This document shows, piece by piece, positions 44,971 to 54,934 of a stretch of DNA of 64,000 bases. The DNA comes from Desulfoscipio geothermicus. GTDB taxonomy: Bacteria; Bacillota; Desulfotomaculia; Desulfotomaculales; Desulfallaceae. Under the pieces are notes generated by a model that saw only the letters and a list, made by a program, of their open reading frames with translations, was not told the origin of the DNA and ran no database searches. The stretch lies in contig JAENYF010000006.1 of the NCBI GenBank assembly GCA_016841905.1, forward strand, positions 1-64,000. Direction: 5' to 3'. The position numbers and the translations under genes were made by a program. Each line of letters begins with the position of its first letter. Position 1 is the first letter of the stretch.

Positions 44971-47900
44971 ATGATAATGCATAAATTTATGTCTTATGGG
45001 CAAACAGAAAAGTATTCCGTATCGCCACACATCCCAAAAAGAAGAAAGTACATTTTTATTTTTGCAACTCTGATCGTTTTAATTATAAGCGGTCTGTATT
45101 TACATTATGAATGGCACAAATATCAGGAGATAGCATCATCAAAAGCTGTTCAGTTGGCAGAATCATTGGAATCGGTTCTACCTACTCAACATATTTCACA
45201 ATTAACAGGTAGTGCTCTTGATGTTGAGAAACCAATTTATGCGTTGATCAAAACGAAACTCATACAGTTAGTTGATACAACTAATCCGATACGCTTTGCC
45301 TATTTAATGGGAGAACGAAATGATCATCTTGTTTTTCTTATGGATTCAGAATCTCCTGAGTCTCTTGATTACTCACCGCCCGGACAGGTTTATGAAGAGG
45401 CAGATGACTGGGTTTGGGGGCCTTTTAAAACCGGTGAAACCGTAATTACGCCGCCAAGATCTGACCGATGGGGCACTTGGATCAATGCACTTGTGCCGAT
45501 AAAAGATCCCGAAAGCGGTGAAACCATTGCTTTATTTGGGATTGATTATTCTGCGTCTGAATGGTATGCAGCATTATGGAAGCAAATGATTCCCGACATA
45601 ACAGTAGTAGCTGTTGTTCTACTGCTGTACTTCTCTTTGCTTTATATTTTGCTTCAACACTCTCGGCTCAACAGTCTAAACAAAAAATTGGCTTTTGATG
45701 AAGCTCTTTATCGTAGTGTTTTTGACCAGGCCCCTATCGGAATTGCCATTATGCAGGACAAGACTCACGCAAATCGGCCAGAATTCGGTGATATGACCAT
45801 TAATCCAACATATGCAAAGATCCTTGGCCGACAAGAATATGATCTGCGAAATATGACATGGGTTGAAATAACACATACTGAAGATTTAGCAGCGGACCTC
45901 GAAAAATTTGATCAATTTAAAAAAGGCGAGATAAACGGATATACAATGGAAAAACGTTTTATCAAACCGGATGGATCCATCGTATGGACACTTAAGATAG
46001 TTTCTCCTTTATTAGGTGTATATGATGATCATTCTATACACCTATGCTTGATTGAAGATATCGCCAACCAAAAAGCAGCTGAAGCTGCGCTAATTGAAAG
46101 TGAAAAGAAATACCGCCATATTACTGAAAAAATGTCGGACGTTGTCTGGCAGACGGATTTAAACCTGAAAACAACGTATGTCAGCCCGTCGGTTGAAAAA
46201 CTCCTTGGAGAATCCGTCGAAGAGCATATGAAGAGGAAGCTGGAAGAAAAATTTCCAAAGCTAACACTGCAAAAAATCTATTCTATATTATTTGATGAGA
46301 TAGAAAAAGAAAAGGACCCCCAAATTGATAAAAATCGATCTCGAACGATAGAAGTAGAACATTTTAAAGCAGACGGCACGGTTATCTGGCTTGAGATGAG
46401 TGTTTCTTTTATCCGTGATGCGAAGGGTAACGCGGTCGGATTTCAAGGCGCTTCCCGTGATATTACGCAACGCAAACTGGCAGAGATTGCATTGAAGGAG
46501 AACGAGCGGAGAGAATCTGTTCTATTGTCTCATTTGCCGGGATTGGCTTATAGGTGCAAATATGACCGTGATGGAACATTGCTGCTTATTTCTGACGGTT
46601 GTTACAATCTGACAGGGTATTTACCGGAATGCTTTCTAAACAACAGGGATTGGCCATTTAATGACATAATATTACCCGAATATAGAGAGCTCCTATGGGG
46701 TGTATGGGAACGCGCCACAGCTAGCAAGCAGCCATACAGTTGTGAATATGAAATCATGACTGCCGCTAGCGAGCGGAAATGGGTTCTTGAGATGGGGCAA
46801 GGAATATATAACGATGAGGGCGAAGTTGAAGCGCTGGAAGGAATAATCCTTGATATCTCAGACAGAAAAGAAATGGAGAACCGTCTCAGATACATGAATG
46901 AGCATGACAATTGGACAGGCTTGTACAATTGTGACCACTTGGAATTTCTTCTAAATAAAGACATAAAGAAGAGGGACGGATTAAAAAGAGCGGTTATCAG
47001 TATCAATTTAAGCACAGTTCAGCTTTTAACAGCAAATTATGGGTTTCATTACATACAGAATCTTATAAAAAAGGCCGCTGAAACACTGAGTCAGTATTGT
47101 ACTGACAATCGCTTATTGTTCCAAACATATGAAAATCGGTTTGTTTTCTATCTCATAGACTACAGAAACAAAAACGAGCTTGTCGATTTCAGCGAAGCTA
47201 TTTCGGACAGCATGGGATCCTTATTTATAACAGAAAGAATCGGCGGGGGGATTGGGATACTTGAAATTGAGCAGGACGATACTGAAATCGATGTAGATTT
47301 ACTTCTGAGAAGGCTTTTAATTGCGTCCGAAAGGTCAATTTCTGTTTCTGATAAAGACTTTGAAGTTTGTTTTTACAATGAAGAACTGGAAGCCGTGGTA
47401 AACCGTGAGGGAGAAATCAGGCAATCGCTTGCGGGTATAGCTTTTGAAGATACCGGCGATGAACTATTTTTGCAATATCAGCCTGTTTTGGAGTTACAGA
47501 CAAATGCTGTTTGCGGCTTTGAGGCACTGGCCAGATTAAGGACAGAAAAGCTCGGACTGGTGTCGCCTGTTGAGTTCATACCTATTGCCGAGAAAACAAA
47601 GCTTATTCTTCCGATTGGCGAAAAAGTGATTGTCAACGCATTTCTTTTTTTAAACAAGCTCTAGGAGCGTGGATATGATGAAATCGGCGTTTCAATTAAT
47701 ATTTCTGCTATTCAGCTATTGAAACCTGATTTCACAAGCAGGCTGTTTGCATTAATTAGCGAGATGCAGGTTAACCCGAAGAATATCGGCATTGAGATTA
47801 CGGAGTCGGTCTTTGTTTCCGATTATGAAAAAATCAATAATATTATAGAGAAACTCAGGGATGCCGGATTGCACATAGCCATAGATGACTTTGGAACTGG

Positions 47901-48216
47901 CTATTCCTCTCTTGCCAGAGAAAAAGAATTAAAAGTTGATTGCTTGAAAATTGACAAATATTTTGTTGACAAACTGTTAGATGCAGACCTGAATAAAGCT
48001 ATAACAAGCGATATCATTTCGATGTCACATAAACTTGGGCATTGCACAATTGCTGAGGGAGTTGAGCACGAGAGCCAGCTGCAGTATTTAAAAGAACACG
48101 ACTGTGATAGGATACAGGGATTTCTGATCAGCAAGCCGCTTGATGAAAAAGATGCTTTTGAGTTTTTGAAAATACAAGAAAAATATGACTGCCATTCAGA
48201 TGACAGCCAGGATTGA
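44971..48216 (+). pseudogene. Membrane PAS-PAS-PAS/degenerate GGDEF/EAL protein interrupted by one amber codon
   Basis: Two membrane helices (about 28-47 and 210-230) frame an extracytoplasmic sensor; three PAS domains, a GGDEF-like domain without the active motif, and an EAL phosphodiesterase domain follow. EAL (GFEALARL), ITESVF, DDFGTGYSSL and AEGVE are all present, so it once hydrolysed c-di-GMP. TAG at 47662 breaks the frame between LNKL and ERGYDEIGVSINIS, a place where Gln or Lys is usual. Otherwise the frame is open for 1,081 codons, so the mutation is recent. GAGGAGG precedes the ATG at 44971. Confidence 0.8.
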
Positions 48217-48229
48217 GGATGGTAGAGAT

Positions 48230-50236
48230 ATGAAAAACAAATTTCATTGTATCGATAAATACTTAACCAACAATGGCAGGTTTGATGGGTCTGATTTTCT
48301 CTACAGAAAAGTATACCTTATAAACGCAATACTTACTATTATGCTTATAATATGCCTCTTTTTTGTTGTTGTTGATATTGTCCTATTCAAAATGTACACC
48401 GCAGCAATGGTCAATGCAGCGGCCGTTTTCTTAGCCTTACTCACTTTAATATACTTTAAAAAGACCAACAAATATAAACCGGCTGCTTACATCTCAGTCG
48501 CGATTTTGGTTATATGCCTGGCTTCCTTTTTTGAGATCACACAAAATAAACACTATGCATTTTATTGGCTATCCATTTTGCCTCCAATTACTTACTTTTT
48601 GCTAGAGCGAAATGCGGCAAGGATTGTTTTGGGCCTATTTGGCAGCTATATGCTGTACTTTATCCTTTACAATAGTACGACTTGGAGCCCGGCAGAATTT
48701 GATGCTCAGTCTTTATTCAATATTTTAGGAGCAACATTAAGCTTAGTTCTTATGATAGCCTATTACGAAAAAAGCAGAAAAGAAACTTGGGCTGAGCTAA
48801 ATAAAACAATTGTGCAATTGGTAGAAAGCAAAGAGGACCTCAATTTAATATTAGATTCATCGGCTGAGGCCATATATGGCATTGATCTAAACGGTAACTG
48901 TATTTTCTGCAATAATAGCTGTATTGAAATGCTGGGATATAGTGACCAGTCAGAATTACTCGGGAAAAATATGCACCGGCAGATTCACCATACCCGCAGG
49001 GATGGTACCTCCTTTCCTACTGATGATTGCAGGATTTTCAGAGCGTTTATCAAAGGAGAAGGTTCTCATGTAGAGGATGAAGTGTTTTGGCGCGCTGATG
49101 GTACCTCCTTTGACGTGGAATACTTTTCATATCCCCAAATAAAAAACGGAAAAATAACGGGCGCTGTAATAACTTTTATGGATATAAGCGAGCGCAAACA
49201 AAAAGAAGCTAAAATACAATATCTAAACTGTTACGATACCCTAACCGGACTTCACAACAGAAGGTGCTTTGAGGAAAACCGCAATAAAATCGATATACCT
49301 GATAATCTACCGCTATCCGTCATCTTCGCGGATATCAATGGATTAAAGATGACCAATGACATATTTGGACATACCGCAGGCGACGAGCTAATCAAGAAGT
49401 CGTCTGAAATTCTGCAGCAGGTCAGCAGAAAGAATGATGTAGTCGCCCGTGTCGGCGGTGATGAGTTCATCATACTGCTACCCAACACAACCGGAGAAAA
49501 TGCTGAAAAGATTATTACCAGGATTAAATCCGGGTTTGCGGATGCCCATATTGAAGCCATAAAGTGCAGTATTTCTCTTGGACTTGATACGAAACGAAGT
49601 CCGGATCAATCGCTGGACGAGATCATTGCAAACGCAGAAAACGCCATGTACAAGGATAAAACGATGAATCGAAAGACCATCAATAAAGATATTATTGACA
49701 CTATTATCGAGACGTTGCACGCAAAAAATCCTGGTGAGAAACAACATTCAATTACCGTTAGCGAGTTGTGCTCTGATGTAGGAACTGCTTTACATCTCCC
49801 CGAGAACGATATCAGCAAACTAAAACGAGCAGGTTACCTTCATGACATCGGAAAAATTGTACTGGATGAAGGAATCCTAATTAAGGACACTTTATCGGAT
49901 GAAGAGCTTGAGAAAATGCAGCAGCATTCAGCGGTTGGATACCGAATCTTAAGCCTCTTCGATGACACGCTGGATTTGGCGGAATACGTTTATGGTCATC
50001 ATGAAAGATGGGATGGGGCCGGATATCCGCAAGGGCTGAAAGGCGAGCAAATCCCCCTGCTGTCGAGAATTATTACAGTTGTGGAAACCTACGACCGCGT
50101 GCTGAACAGAGGCGAGCTTCCCTTGAAGGATCGAAAACTGGCGGCTCTTGATGTTATAAAAAATGGTGCGGGTACGCAGTTTGACCTGCAAATCGCTGAA
50201 TTGTTTGTTCAGATGATTAATAGCGAGGAGGTTTAA
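48230..50236 (+). CDS. GGDEF/HD-GYP membrane protein with PAS domain
   Basis: 668 aa. Six or so hydrophobic segments (about 35-190), a PAS domain (about 220-345), a GGDEF domain with intact RVGGDEFIILLP, and an HD-GYP domain with HDIGKI and HHERWDGAGYPQGL. It can in principle both make and break c-di-GMP. ATG 48230 is close after the EAL gene stop with a GAGGAT-like site. It is the only fully open gene in this three-gene c-di-GMP group; the neighbours on both sides are broken. Confidence 0.88.
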   Translation: MKNKFHCIDKYLTNNGRFDGSDFLYRKVYLINAILTIMLIICLFFVVVDIVLFKMYTAAMVNAAAVFLALLTLIYFKKTNKYKPAAYISVAILVICLASFFEITQNKHYAFYWLSILPPITYFLLERNAARIVLGLFGSYMLYFILYNSTTWSPAEFDAQSLFNILGATLSLVLMIAYYEKSRKETWAELNKTIVQLVESKEDLNLILDSSAEAIYGIDLNGNCIFCNNSCIEMLGYSDQSELLGKNMHRQIHHTRRDGTSFPTDDCRIFRAFIKGEGSHVEDEVFWRADGTSFDVEYFSYPQIKNGKITGAVITFMDISERKQKEAKIQYLNCYDTLTGLHNRRCFEENRNKIDIPDNLPLSVIFADINGLKMTNDIFGHTAGDELIKKSSEILQQVSRKNDVVARVGGDEFIILLPNTTGENAEKIITRIKSGFADAHIEAIKCSISLGLDTKRSPDQSLDEIIANAENAMYKDKTMNRKTINKDIIDTIIETLHAKNPGEKQHSITVSELCSDVGTALHLPENDISKLKRAGYLHDIGKIVLDEGILIKDTLSDEELEKMQQHSAVGYRILSLFDDTLDLAEYVYGHHERWDGAGYPQGLKGEQIPLLSRIITVVETYDRVLNRGELPLKDRKLAALDVIKNGAGTQFDLQIAELFVQMINSEEV

Positions 50237-50239
50237 AGT

Positions 50240-51034
50240 TTGGAATATACGAATTTTTCAAGAGAACAGCTTCTGGATAAAATTTAAAATCTCGAGATGC
50301 TAACCCAGGAGTTGCTTAAAGAGAAAGAACAGGAAACAAGGCTCGAGTACGCTTGGACAGGTAATCTAGGGCATTGGTATTGGAACATCAAGACCAATGA
50401 GGTGACCTTCAATCCCCTCAAGGTTACCATGCTTGGTTATGATAAGAGCGAGATCCCGGAGCACGTTACTTATCAGTTTTTTACTGACAAACTACATCCG
50501 GGAGATTTACAAAACGCGATGGACGCAATGCGCAATCACTTGTATGGCAAAGCGGAGGTATACGAGGTCGAATATCGTATAGAGGCGAAAGACGGAACAT
50601 TTAAATGGTATTATGACCGCGGGAGAATAACTCAATATGATGATAACGGCAAGCCCTCATTCCTTGCAGGTATCGTGTTTGACATCACTGAAAAGAAGGA
50701 AACACAACTGGAGCTGGAGTATAAAAACAGGATTCTTTCTGAGATGTCGTCGATTGACGGGTTGACTAAAATCGGTAATCACAGGACATTAATAGAGCAC
50801 CTGAAGGCAGAGATAGCAGAAGCAAGCCGGACAAGTAGTCCTGTATCTATTGCTATCTTTGGCATTGATGATTTCAAGAAAGTTAATGACAGCAAGGGTC
50901 ATGTCTATGGTGACCAGGTGCTTGTTGATGTTGCGTCCATTATGAAAAAAAGCATCAGAGGAACTGACTATGCGGGAAGAGTGCTTGTTCACAAGAACTC
51001 GTTGTACATTGAAAAATACCATGGATATGCATAA
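50240..51034 (+). pseudogene. Truncated PAS-GGDEF protein with an early TAA
   Basis: TTG 50240 follows a GAGGAGG that overlaps the previous gene. MEYTNFSREQLLDKI then meets TAA (50285), where a CAA-type Gln codon would fit, and continues NLEMLTQELLKEKEQETR, a PAS domain (WTGNLGHWYWN..), and the start of GGDEF (SIDGLTKIGNHRTL). The domain ends at DYAGR just before the GGDEF motif and is replaced by unrelated residues. No catalytic site remains. Confidence 0.75.
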
Positions 51035-51170
51035 AATGCCCATAAACAAAGGGTTTCTAGACATCGAGTTTTACTTGCGGATTCTATGCCGTAGGTATCA
51101 ATATAGATAGAATGTAAATCAAAAAGGTATGGCTATATAAAAGGTTAAAAATATCAAGATTAGACTCATT

Positions 51171-51206
51171 ATGTTAGCCGTTTTGTTAGTTCTTAGGTTG
51201 CATAAT
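51171..51206 (+). promoter_or_regulatory. SARP-like direct-repeat promoter P1
   Basis: ATGTTAGCCG then TTTTGTTAGTTC: the conserved G's lie 12 bases apart. The second 12-mer ends at 51192; 8 bases later is CATAAT (51201-51206). The same layout occurs at 53479, 58004 and 60599. Confidence 0.75.
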
Positions 51207-51335
51207 CAAATATAACTGGCCAATATTGAGCGGAGTGACCTTTGCAAGATGATCTGCCGGCGCATAGGCGGGGGCACAGGGGCAGGCAATAATTGCGGTA
51301 CACAGGAAGGACAGCTTTTTCCTATGCCGGCCCTT
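51207..51335 (+). pseudogene. Decayed GG-leader precursor, copy 1
   Basis: The sequence GATGATCTGCCGGCGCATA and the following GGCGGGGGCACAGGGGCAGG align with the leader end and core start of the intact gene at 60674 (GAAGATGAAATGCTGGCGG). The start codon and first 10 or so leader codons are gone and frames shift. The upstream P1 and the leader GGCCAATATTGAGC survive. Confidence 0.65.
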
Positions 51336-51704
51336 CTGATTGCCTTCTCCTTTGGAGAACGCCGGGCATTCCACAGGCGGAAAAAGTACAATGGACCCCA
51401 ATATCAAGACACGATTTTTTAAATTCAAAGCGACATCGGGTTTAACATAAAAAACTTTCTGACTGAATGTTGCGATAAGTTAAAATGGTGAGGTTATGCA
51501 TATAATCCACCTAACATTTCACATTAATTATAAAAATGGCGGTCTCCATAGGGAGGGGGAAACCCATTCACAGCACTTAGCCGCCGCTTGTGGTCGGAGC
51601 GAAGCGGAGAGTCTTGACTCCATGTGCTAGGATTAATAAACCCGACCCGGAGCGAAGATTTTATCGGTGGCGACAAGGTTTTCGCTAACCAATAAGATGA
51701 CTAT

Positions 51705-53220
51705 TTGGAGCCGTGGACCTATGAAGACTTTAAAGGAAAGCAGTTTTCGATAATGACCGGTTCACTGTTTGACGGGGTAGCCGACAGGATATTCAACGCT
51801 TCAGAGAAACTTTACTTTAATAATACTGTTGGGGAGATCGAAGCGGTGAAACAAGGAAAGGCGGATGCTGCGCTGATGGATGACGTCGCCGCCTCGCTAA
51901 GCCTGCGGGCGGGCCAATACGATGGCTTGCAGGTGTTGCCCGTCCCGCTCGCGGAGCTTGATTTTGAGTACGGCGTTTTCTCCGTGCGGCAGGATATTAT
52001 TGAGCAATACAACGAATTTTTAGCACAAATAAAGGCGGACGGCACGCTAAAGGAGATGCAGGAACGCTGGCTGAAATCTTATGCGTTTGAGGCGATCATG
52101 CCCGAGATCCCGCTAACCGGTGAAAACGGGACATTAACCGTTGCCATTATGGCTACCTATCCGCCATTTAGCTTTGCGGGGGAAAACGGGGAATTTTCAG
52201 GTTTTGACATTGAGCAGCTCCGTCGCTTTGCCGCGTGGCTCGGTAAGGACATTAGGTTTGTCGATATGGATTTCGGGGCAATGATGGGCTATGTAGCCAG
52301 TGGAAAGGCGGATATCGGGGGGAGCGTTTATATCACCGACGAGCGGAAAGAGAGCTTCCTGTTCAGCGACCCCGACTATGTGAGCAAGACCGTGCTGGTG
52401 GTAAGGAAACACAAGCAGGAAACACCGGCCTCCGGGCGTTTGTATACCTGGTTTTCGGGTAAGACGGTGGGCACAATAATCGGTGCGATATCGGATTCGG
52501 CTGTACAGATGTTCGGTTCGATTCCGGTGCTTTACCAGGATCCCTGCCTCGTTTTTGGTCCTATGGGCGCCTTTGCCAATTTTGACAATCAGGTTCTGAT
52601 CGATGAGTTTAACGCATTTTTGGCCATTGCCAAATCCGACGGTATACTTGAAAAGATGAAGAACCGTTGGTTAAGGGCGTGCCCGATCTTAAGGAGCCGA
52701 TGCCGGAGCTGGTGTACTCGGGTGAGAAAGGTGTTTTAAATGTGCCACGGTAGGCACGAATATTCCCTTTGATTTTTTCGGAGAAAATGGTGAGCTAAAA
52801 GGCTATGCGGTTGAGCTGATGAACCGTTTTGCCGCACATGCAGGCTATACTGTAAAATATTATCCTATGGAATTCGGCGCCTTGATCCCCGCAGTGACCG
52901 GCGGCAAGGCCGACATGGCGATTTCATGCGTTTCCATTACTGAAGCGCGCAAAGAGTCGGTGCTGTTCAGTGACTCGATTTACAACGACCAGCTGGGTAT
53001 TATAGCGCTGAAAAAACCGGCAGGATCAGACGACGCACCAGCCGATGCCGCGAGGGATAAGACGATTGCCGGTTTTACCGTATGGCTCAAATCCGCAATT
53101 AGCCGCAACTTGATCACGGAGAACCGCTGGAAGATGATTCTGGACGGCCTGGGCGTTACCATGACGATCTTGCTGCTTGCACAAGTGTTGGGTACATTGC
53201 TTTTTTTTCATAGCGGCTAA
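51705..53220 (+). pseudogene. Frameshifted amino-acid binding-protein/permease fusion
   Basis: Three successive SBP_bac_3-like domains can be traced: ADAALMDDVAASLSLRAG (1), LTVAIMATYPPFSFAGENGE (2), and after two frameshifts (about 52675 and 52745) VGTNIPFDFFGENGELKGYA (3), followed by a permease start, RWKMILDGLGVTMTILLLA. The permease then stops. Such fusions import glutamine or other polar amino acids. The 5' end is also missing: no ribosome binding site precedes the first Met. Confidence 0.75.
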
Positions 53221-53225
53221 GCCGC

Positions 53226-53373
53226 TATGAGGTAATCGTCACCTATCCCGGCAACAGTGAAGACGCGCTGGCAACTGCGGAGGACGACCTGGCCAAGGTA
53301 ATGATACATAACACGGCGGGAGAGATTGTACATACGTTTGTTAACGGGGTCAATACACTGCGGCTGACATTGT
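53226..53373 (+). pseudogene. Short C-terminal protein fragment of unknown origin
   Basis: An open frame reads RYEVIVTYPGNSEDALATAE, DDLAKVMIHNTAGEIVHTFV and ends NGVNTLRLTL. It has no start or ribosome binding site and looks like the end of a lost gene. I do not recognise the family. Confidence 0.35.
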
Positions 53374-53478
53374 AGTGTTACTACCCTTTGAATTATCAAC
53401 GAGATTGAAACATTCGGTTTTTCCGTCCAGTCAATCAAATGTTCACGCTTTGTAAAAAACATCGAGATTAGACTCATT

Positions 53479-53514
53479 TCGTTAGCCGTTTTGTTAGTCC
53501 TTAGTTTATATAAT
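53479..53514 (+). promoter_or_regulatory. SARP-like direct-repeat promoter P2 (drives gldA)
   Basis: TCGTTAGCCG then TTTTGTTAGTCC (ends 53500), 8 bases, TATAAT (53509-53514). The block GATTAGACTCATT just upstream is shared with P1. About 130 bases downstream the gldA gene begins. Confidence 0.8.
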
Positions 53515-53632
53515 GCAAATATAACACGCCAATGCTGAGTGACCTTTGTAAGATGCTCTGCTGGCGGACATAGGTAGGGTCACAGGTATAGGCGGTAATT
53601 GCGGTACACAGGAGAACAGTTACAGATTAAAA
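53515..53632 (+). pseudogene. Decayed GG-leader precursor, copy 2
   Basis: One frame reads DALLADIGRVTGIGGNCGTQ, recognisably the leader end and core start of the 60674 peptide (EDEMLAGIGGDTGTGNSCGL). A stop lies just upstream and the N-terminal leader is lost, as in copy 1. Copy 1 and copy 2 share the same missing piece, so they were probably duplicated after decay began. Confidence 0.65.
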
Positions 53633-53645
53633 TTTGGAGGTTCTG

Positions 53646-54749
53646 ATGATCATGATTACTAAAACGTTATTTCCCGGGCGCTATATGCAGGGTTTGGGGG
53701 CAATTGAGCGTCTGGAAAACGAATTGCCAAACTTCGGCAAAGTGGGTTTGTGTATTATAGCGCCCTCGGCCAGGAAGATGCTGAGTGATAAGATACCGAA
53801 ACAGACAGCAGGGCTGCGCTTAATTGTTGAGGAATTTAAGAGGGAATGCTGTGATCTGGAAATAGAGCGCCTTGCTAATTTAGGAAGTGAGTGTTACGCA
53901 CAGTTTGTCGTTGCTATTGGAGGAGGAAAAACCATTGATACAGGCAAGATAGTTGCGGATCGCTTGAGTACGCCGGTAGTTGTTGTCCCTACAATTGCCT
54001 CCACCGATGCCCCTTGCAGTGCCTGTGCGGTTGTGTACAGCGAGGAGGGCGTTGTAGTCCGGGTTGAATACCAGAAAAGAAATCCAGACCTTGTGCTGGT
54101 AGATTCGGAAATTATCGCCAATGCGCCGGCACGCTTTTTGATTGCCGGTATGGGGGATGCCTTGGCCACCTGGTTTGAAGCGGAATCATGCAAAAAAACA
54201 AACGCCAAAAATGAGGCGGGAGAATGGGGCTCCCTGACCGCTTATGCCTTGGCCAGACTCTGTTACGAAACTCTTCTGGAATACGGCTTGGCCGCGCTGG
54301 TCTCATGTAAAGCGAATGCTGTCACCCCCGCACTGGAGCATGTGATTGAAGCCAATACCCTGTTAAGCGGCCTGGGCTTTGAAAGCGGTGGGATAGCTAT
54401 GGCCCACTCTATTCATAACGGATTGACGGCGCTTCCCCAGACACACAATTATTATCATGGCGAGAAAGTTGCCCTGGGGGTTCTGGCTTCCCTGTTCCTC
54501 AACGATAAATCAAAGGCCTTAATTGACGAGGTCTATTCATTCTGCGCAAGCATAGGCTTGCCAACTACCCTGGCCGAGCTGGGCTTAGCCGGTGTTTCAC
54601 CTGACGAGCTGAAAAAAGTAGCAGTACGCACCTGTATTGAGGGTGAAAGCATTCACCACGAAGGGGGAGATATCACCCCGCAAATGGTTATCCACGCACT
54701 ACTTGCCGCTGATAGGGAGGGACAGAGGAGAAAAGGGATACCAAGTTGA
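53646..54749 (+). CDS. gldA: Glycerol dehydrogenase (iron/zinc alcohol dehydrogenase family)
   Basis: 367 aa, full length. It oxidises glycerol to dihydroxyacetone with NAD+. Family features: FPGRYMQGLGAIERL at the start, the NAD-binding IGGGKTIDTGKIVAD, VVPTIASTDAPCSACAVVY, and metal ligands in GMGDALATWFEAE (Asp), MAHSIHNGL (His) and the later NYYHGEKVALG (His). ATG 53646 has GGAGG 5 bases upstream; ATG 53652 is an alternative. It is flanked on both sides by fragments of the same decayed precursor, and P2 lies upstream, so it appears to have been captured by the peptide regulon. Confidence 0.93.
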   Translation: MIMITKTLFPGRYMQGLGAIERLENELPNFGKVGLCIIAPSARKMLSDKIPKQTAGLRLIVEEFKRECCDLEIERLANLGSECYAQFVVAIGGGKTIDTGKIVADRLSTPVVVVPTIASTDAPCSACAVVYSEEGVVVRVEYQKRNPDLVLVDSEIIANAPARFLIAGMGDALATWFEAESCKKTNAKNEAGEWGSLTAYALARLCYETLLEYGLAALVSCKANAVTPALEHVIEANTLLSGLGFESGGIAMAHSIHNGLTALPQTHNYYHGEKVALGVLASLFLNDKSKALIDEVYSFCASIGLPTTLAELGLAGVSPDELKKVAVRTCIEGESIHHEGGDITPQMVIHALLAADREGQRRKGIPS

Positions 54750-54822
54750 TTATTGGCGGACATAGGCGGGGGTCACGTGGCCAGGTAATAATTGCGGTAA
54801 ATAGAGTGACAGTTATAGATGA
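54745..54822 (+). pseudogene. Decayed precursor fragment, copy 3
   Basis: GATTATTGGCGGACATAGGC, then GGGGGTCACGTGGCCAGGTA and ATAATTGCGGTAAATAGAGT match copies 1 and 2 over about 70 bases. It overlaps the last codons of gldA. No promoter repeats precede it. Copies 2 and 3 therefore form direct repeats around gldA. Confidence 0.65.
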
Positions 54823-54856
54823 ATATTGGTCAATAAACAGGGAACGATGATTCGGG

Positions 54857-54883
54857 CTGGGCGCTGATGAGATCGGCGCCCAG
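54857..54883. terminator. Hairpin between converging gldA and the SARP-like regulator
   Basis: CTGGGCGC pairs with GCGCCCAG around an 11-base loop. There is no clear T tract on either strand. Its place between convergent genes supports termination. Confidence 0.45.
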
Positions 54884-54934
54884 TGATGTCTTATGGTTGT
54901 TTCCAAATCATCCTTCCGGCTTTTGCTTCTGCTG

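Larger units (their letters stand above)
51035..51704. other. Degenerate intergenic region with a SARP-like promoter and a decayed precursor copy
   Basis: About 670 bases without an intact gene. It contains promoter P1 (51171-51206) and precursor remnant copy 1 (to about 51335). The right part (51440-51700) has short GC-rich inverted repeats of no recognised class and a few codons that may be the lost start of the binding-protein gene. Confidence 0.6.

Noticed and set aside
51440-51700. Possible riboswitch before the binding-protein pseudogene
   Set aside because: Short GC-rich inverted repeats exist but match no class, and the downstream gene is dead and lacks its 5' end.
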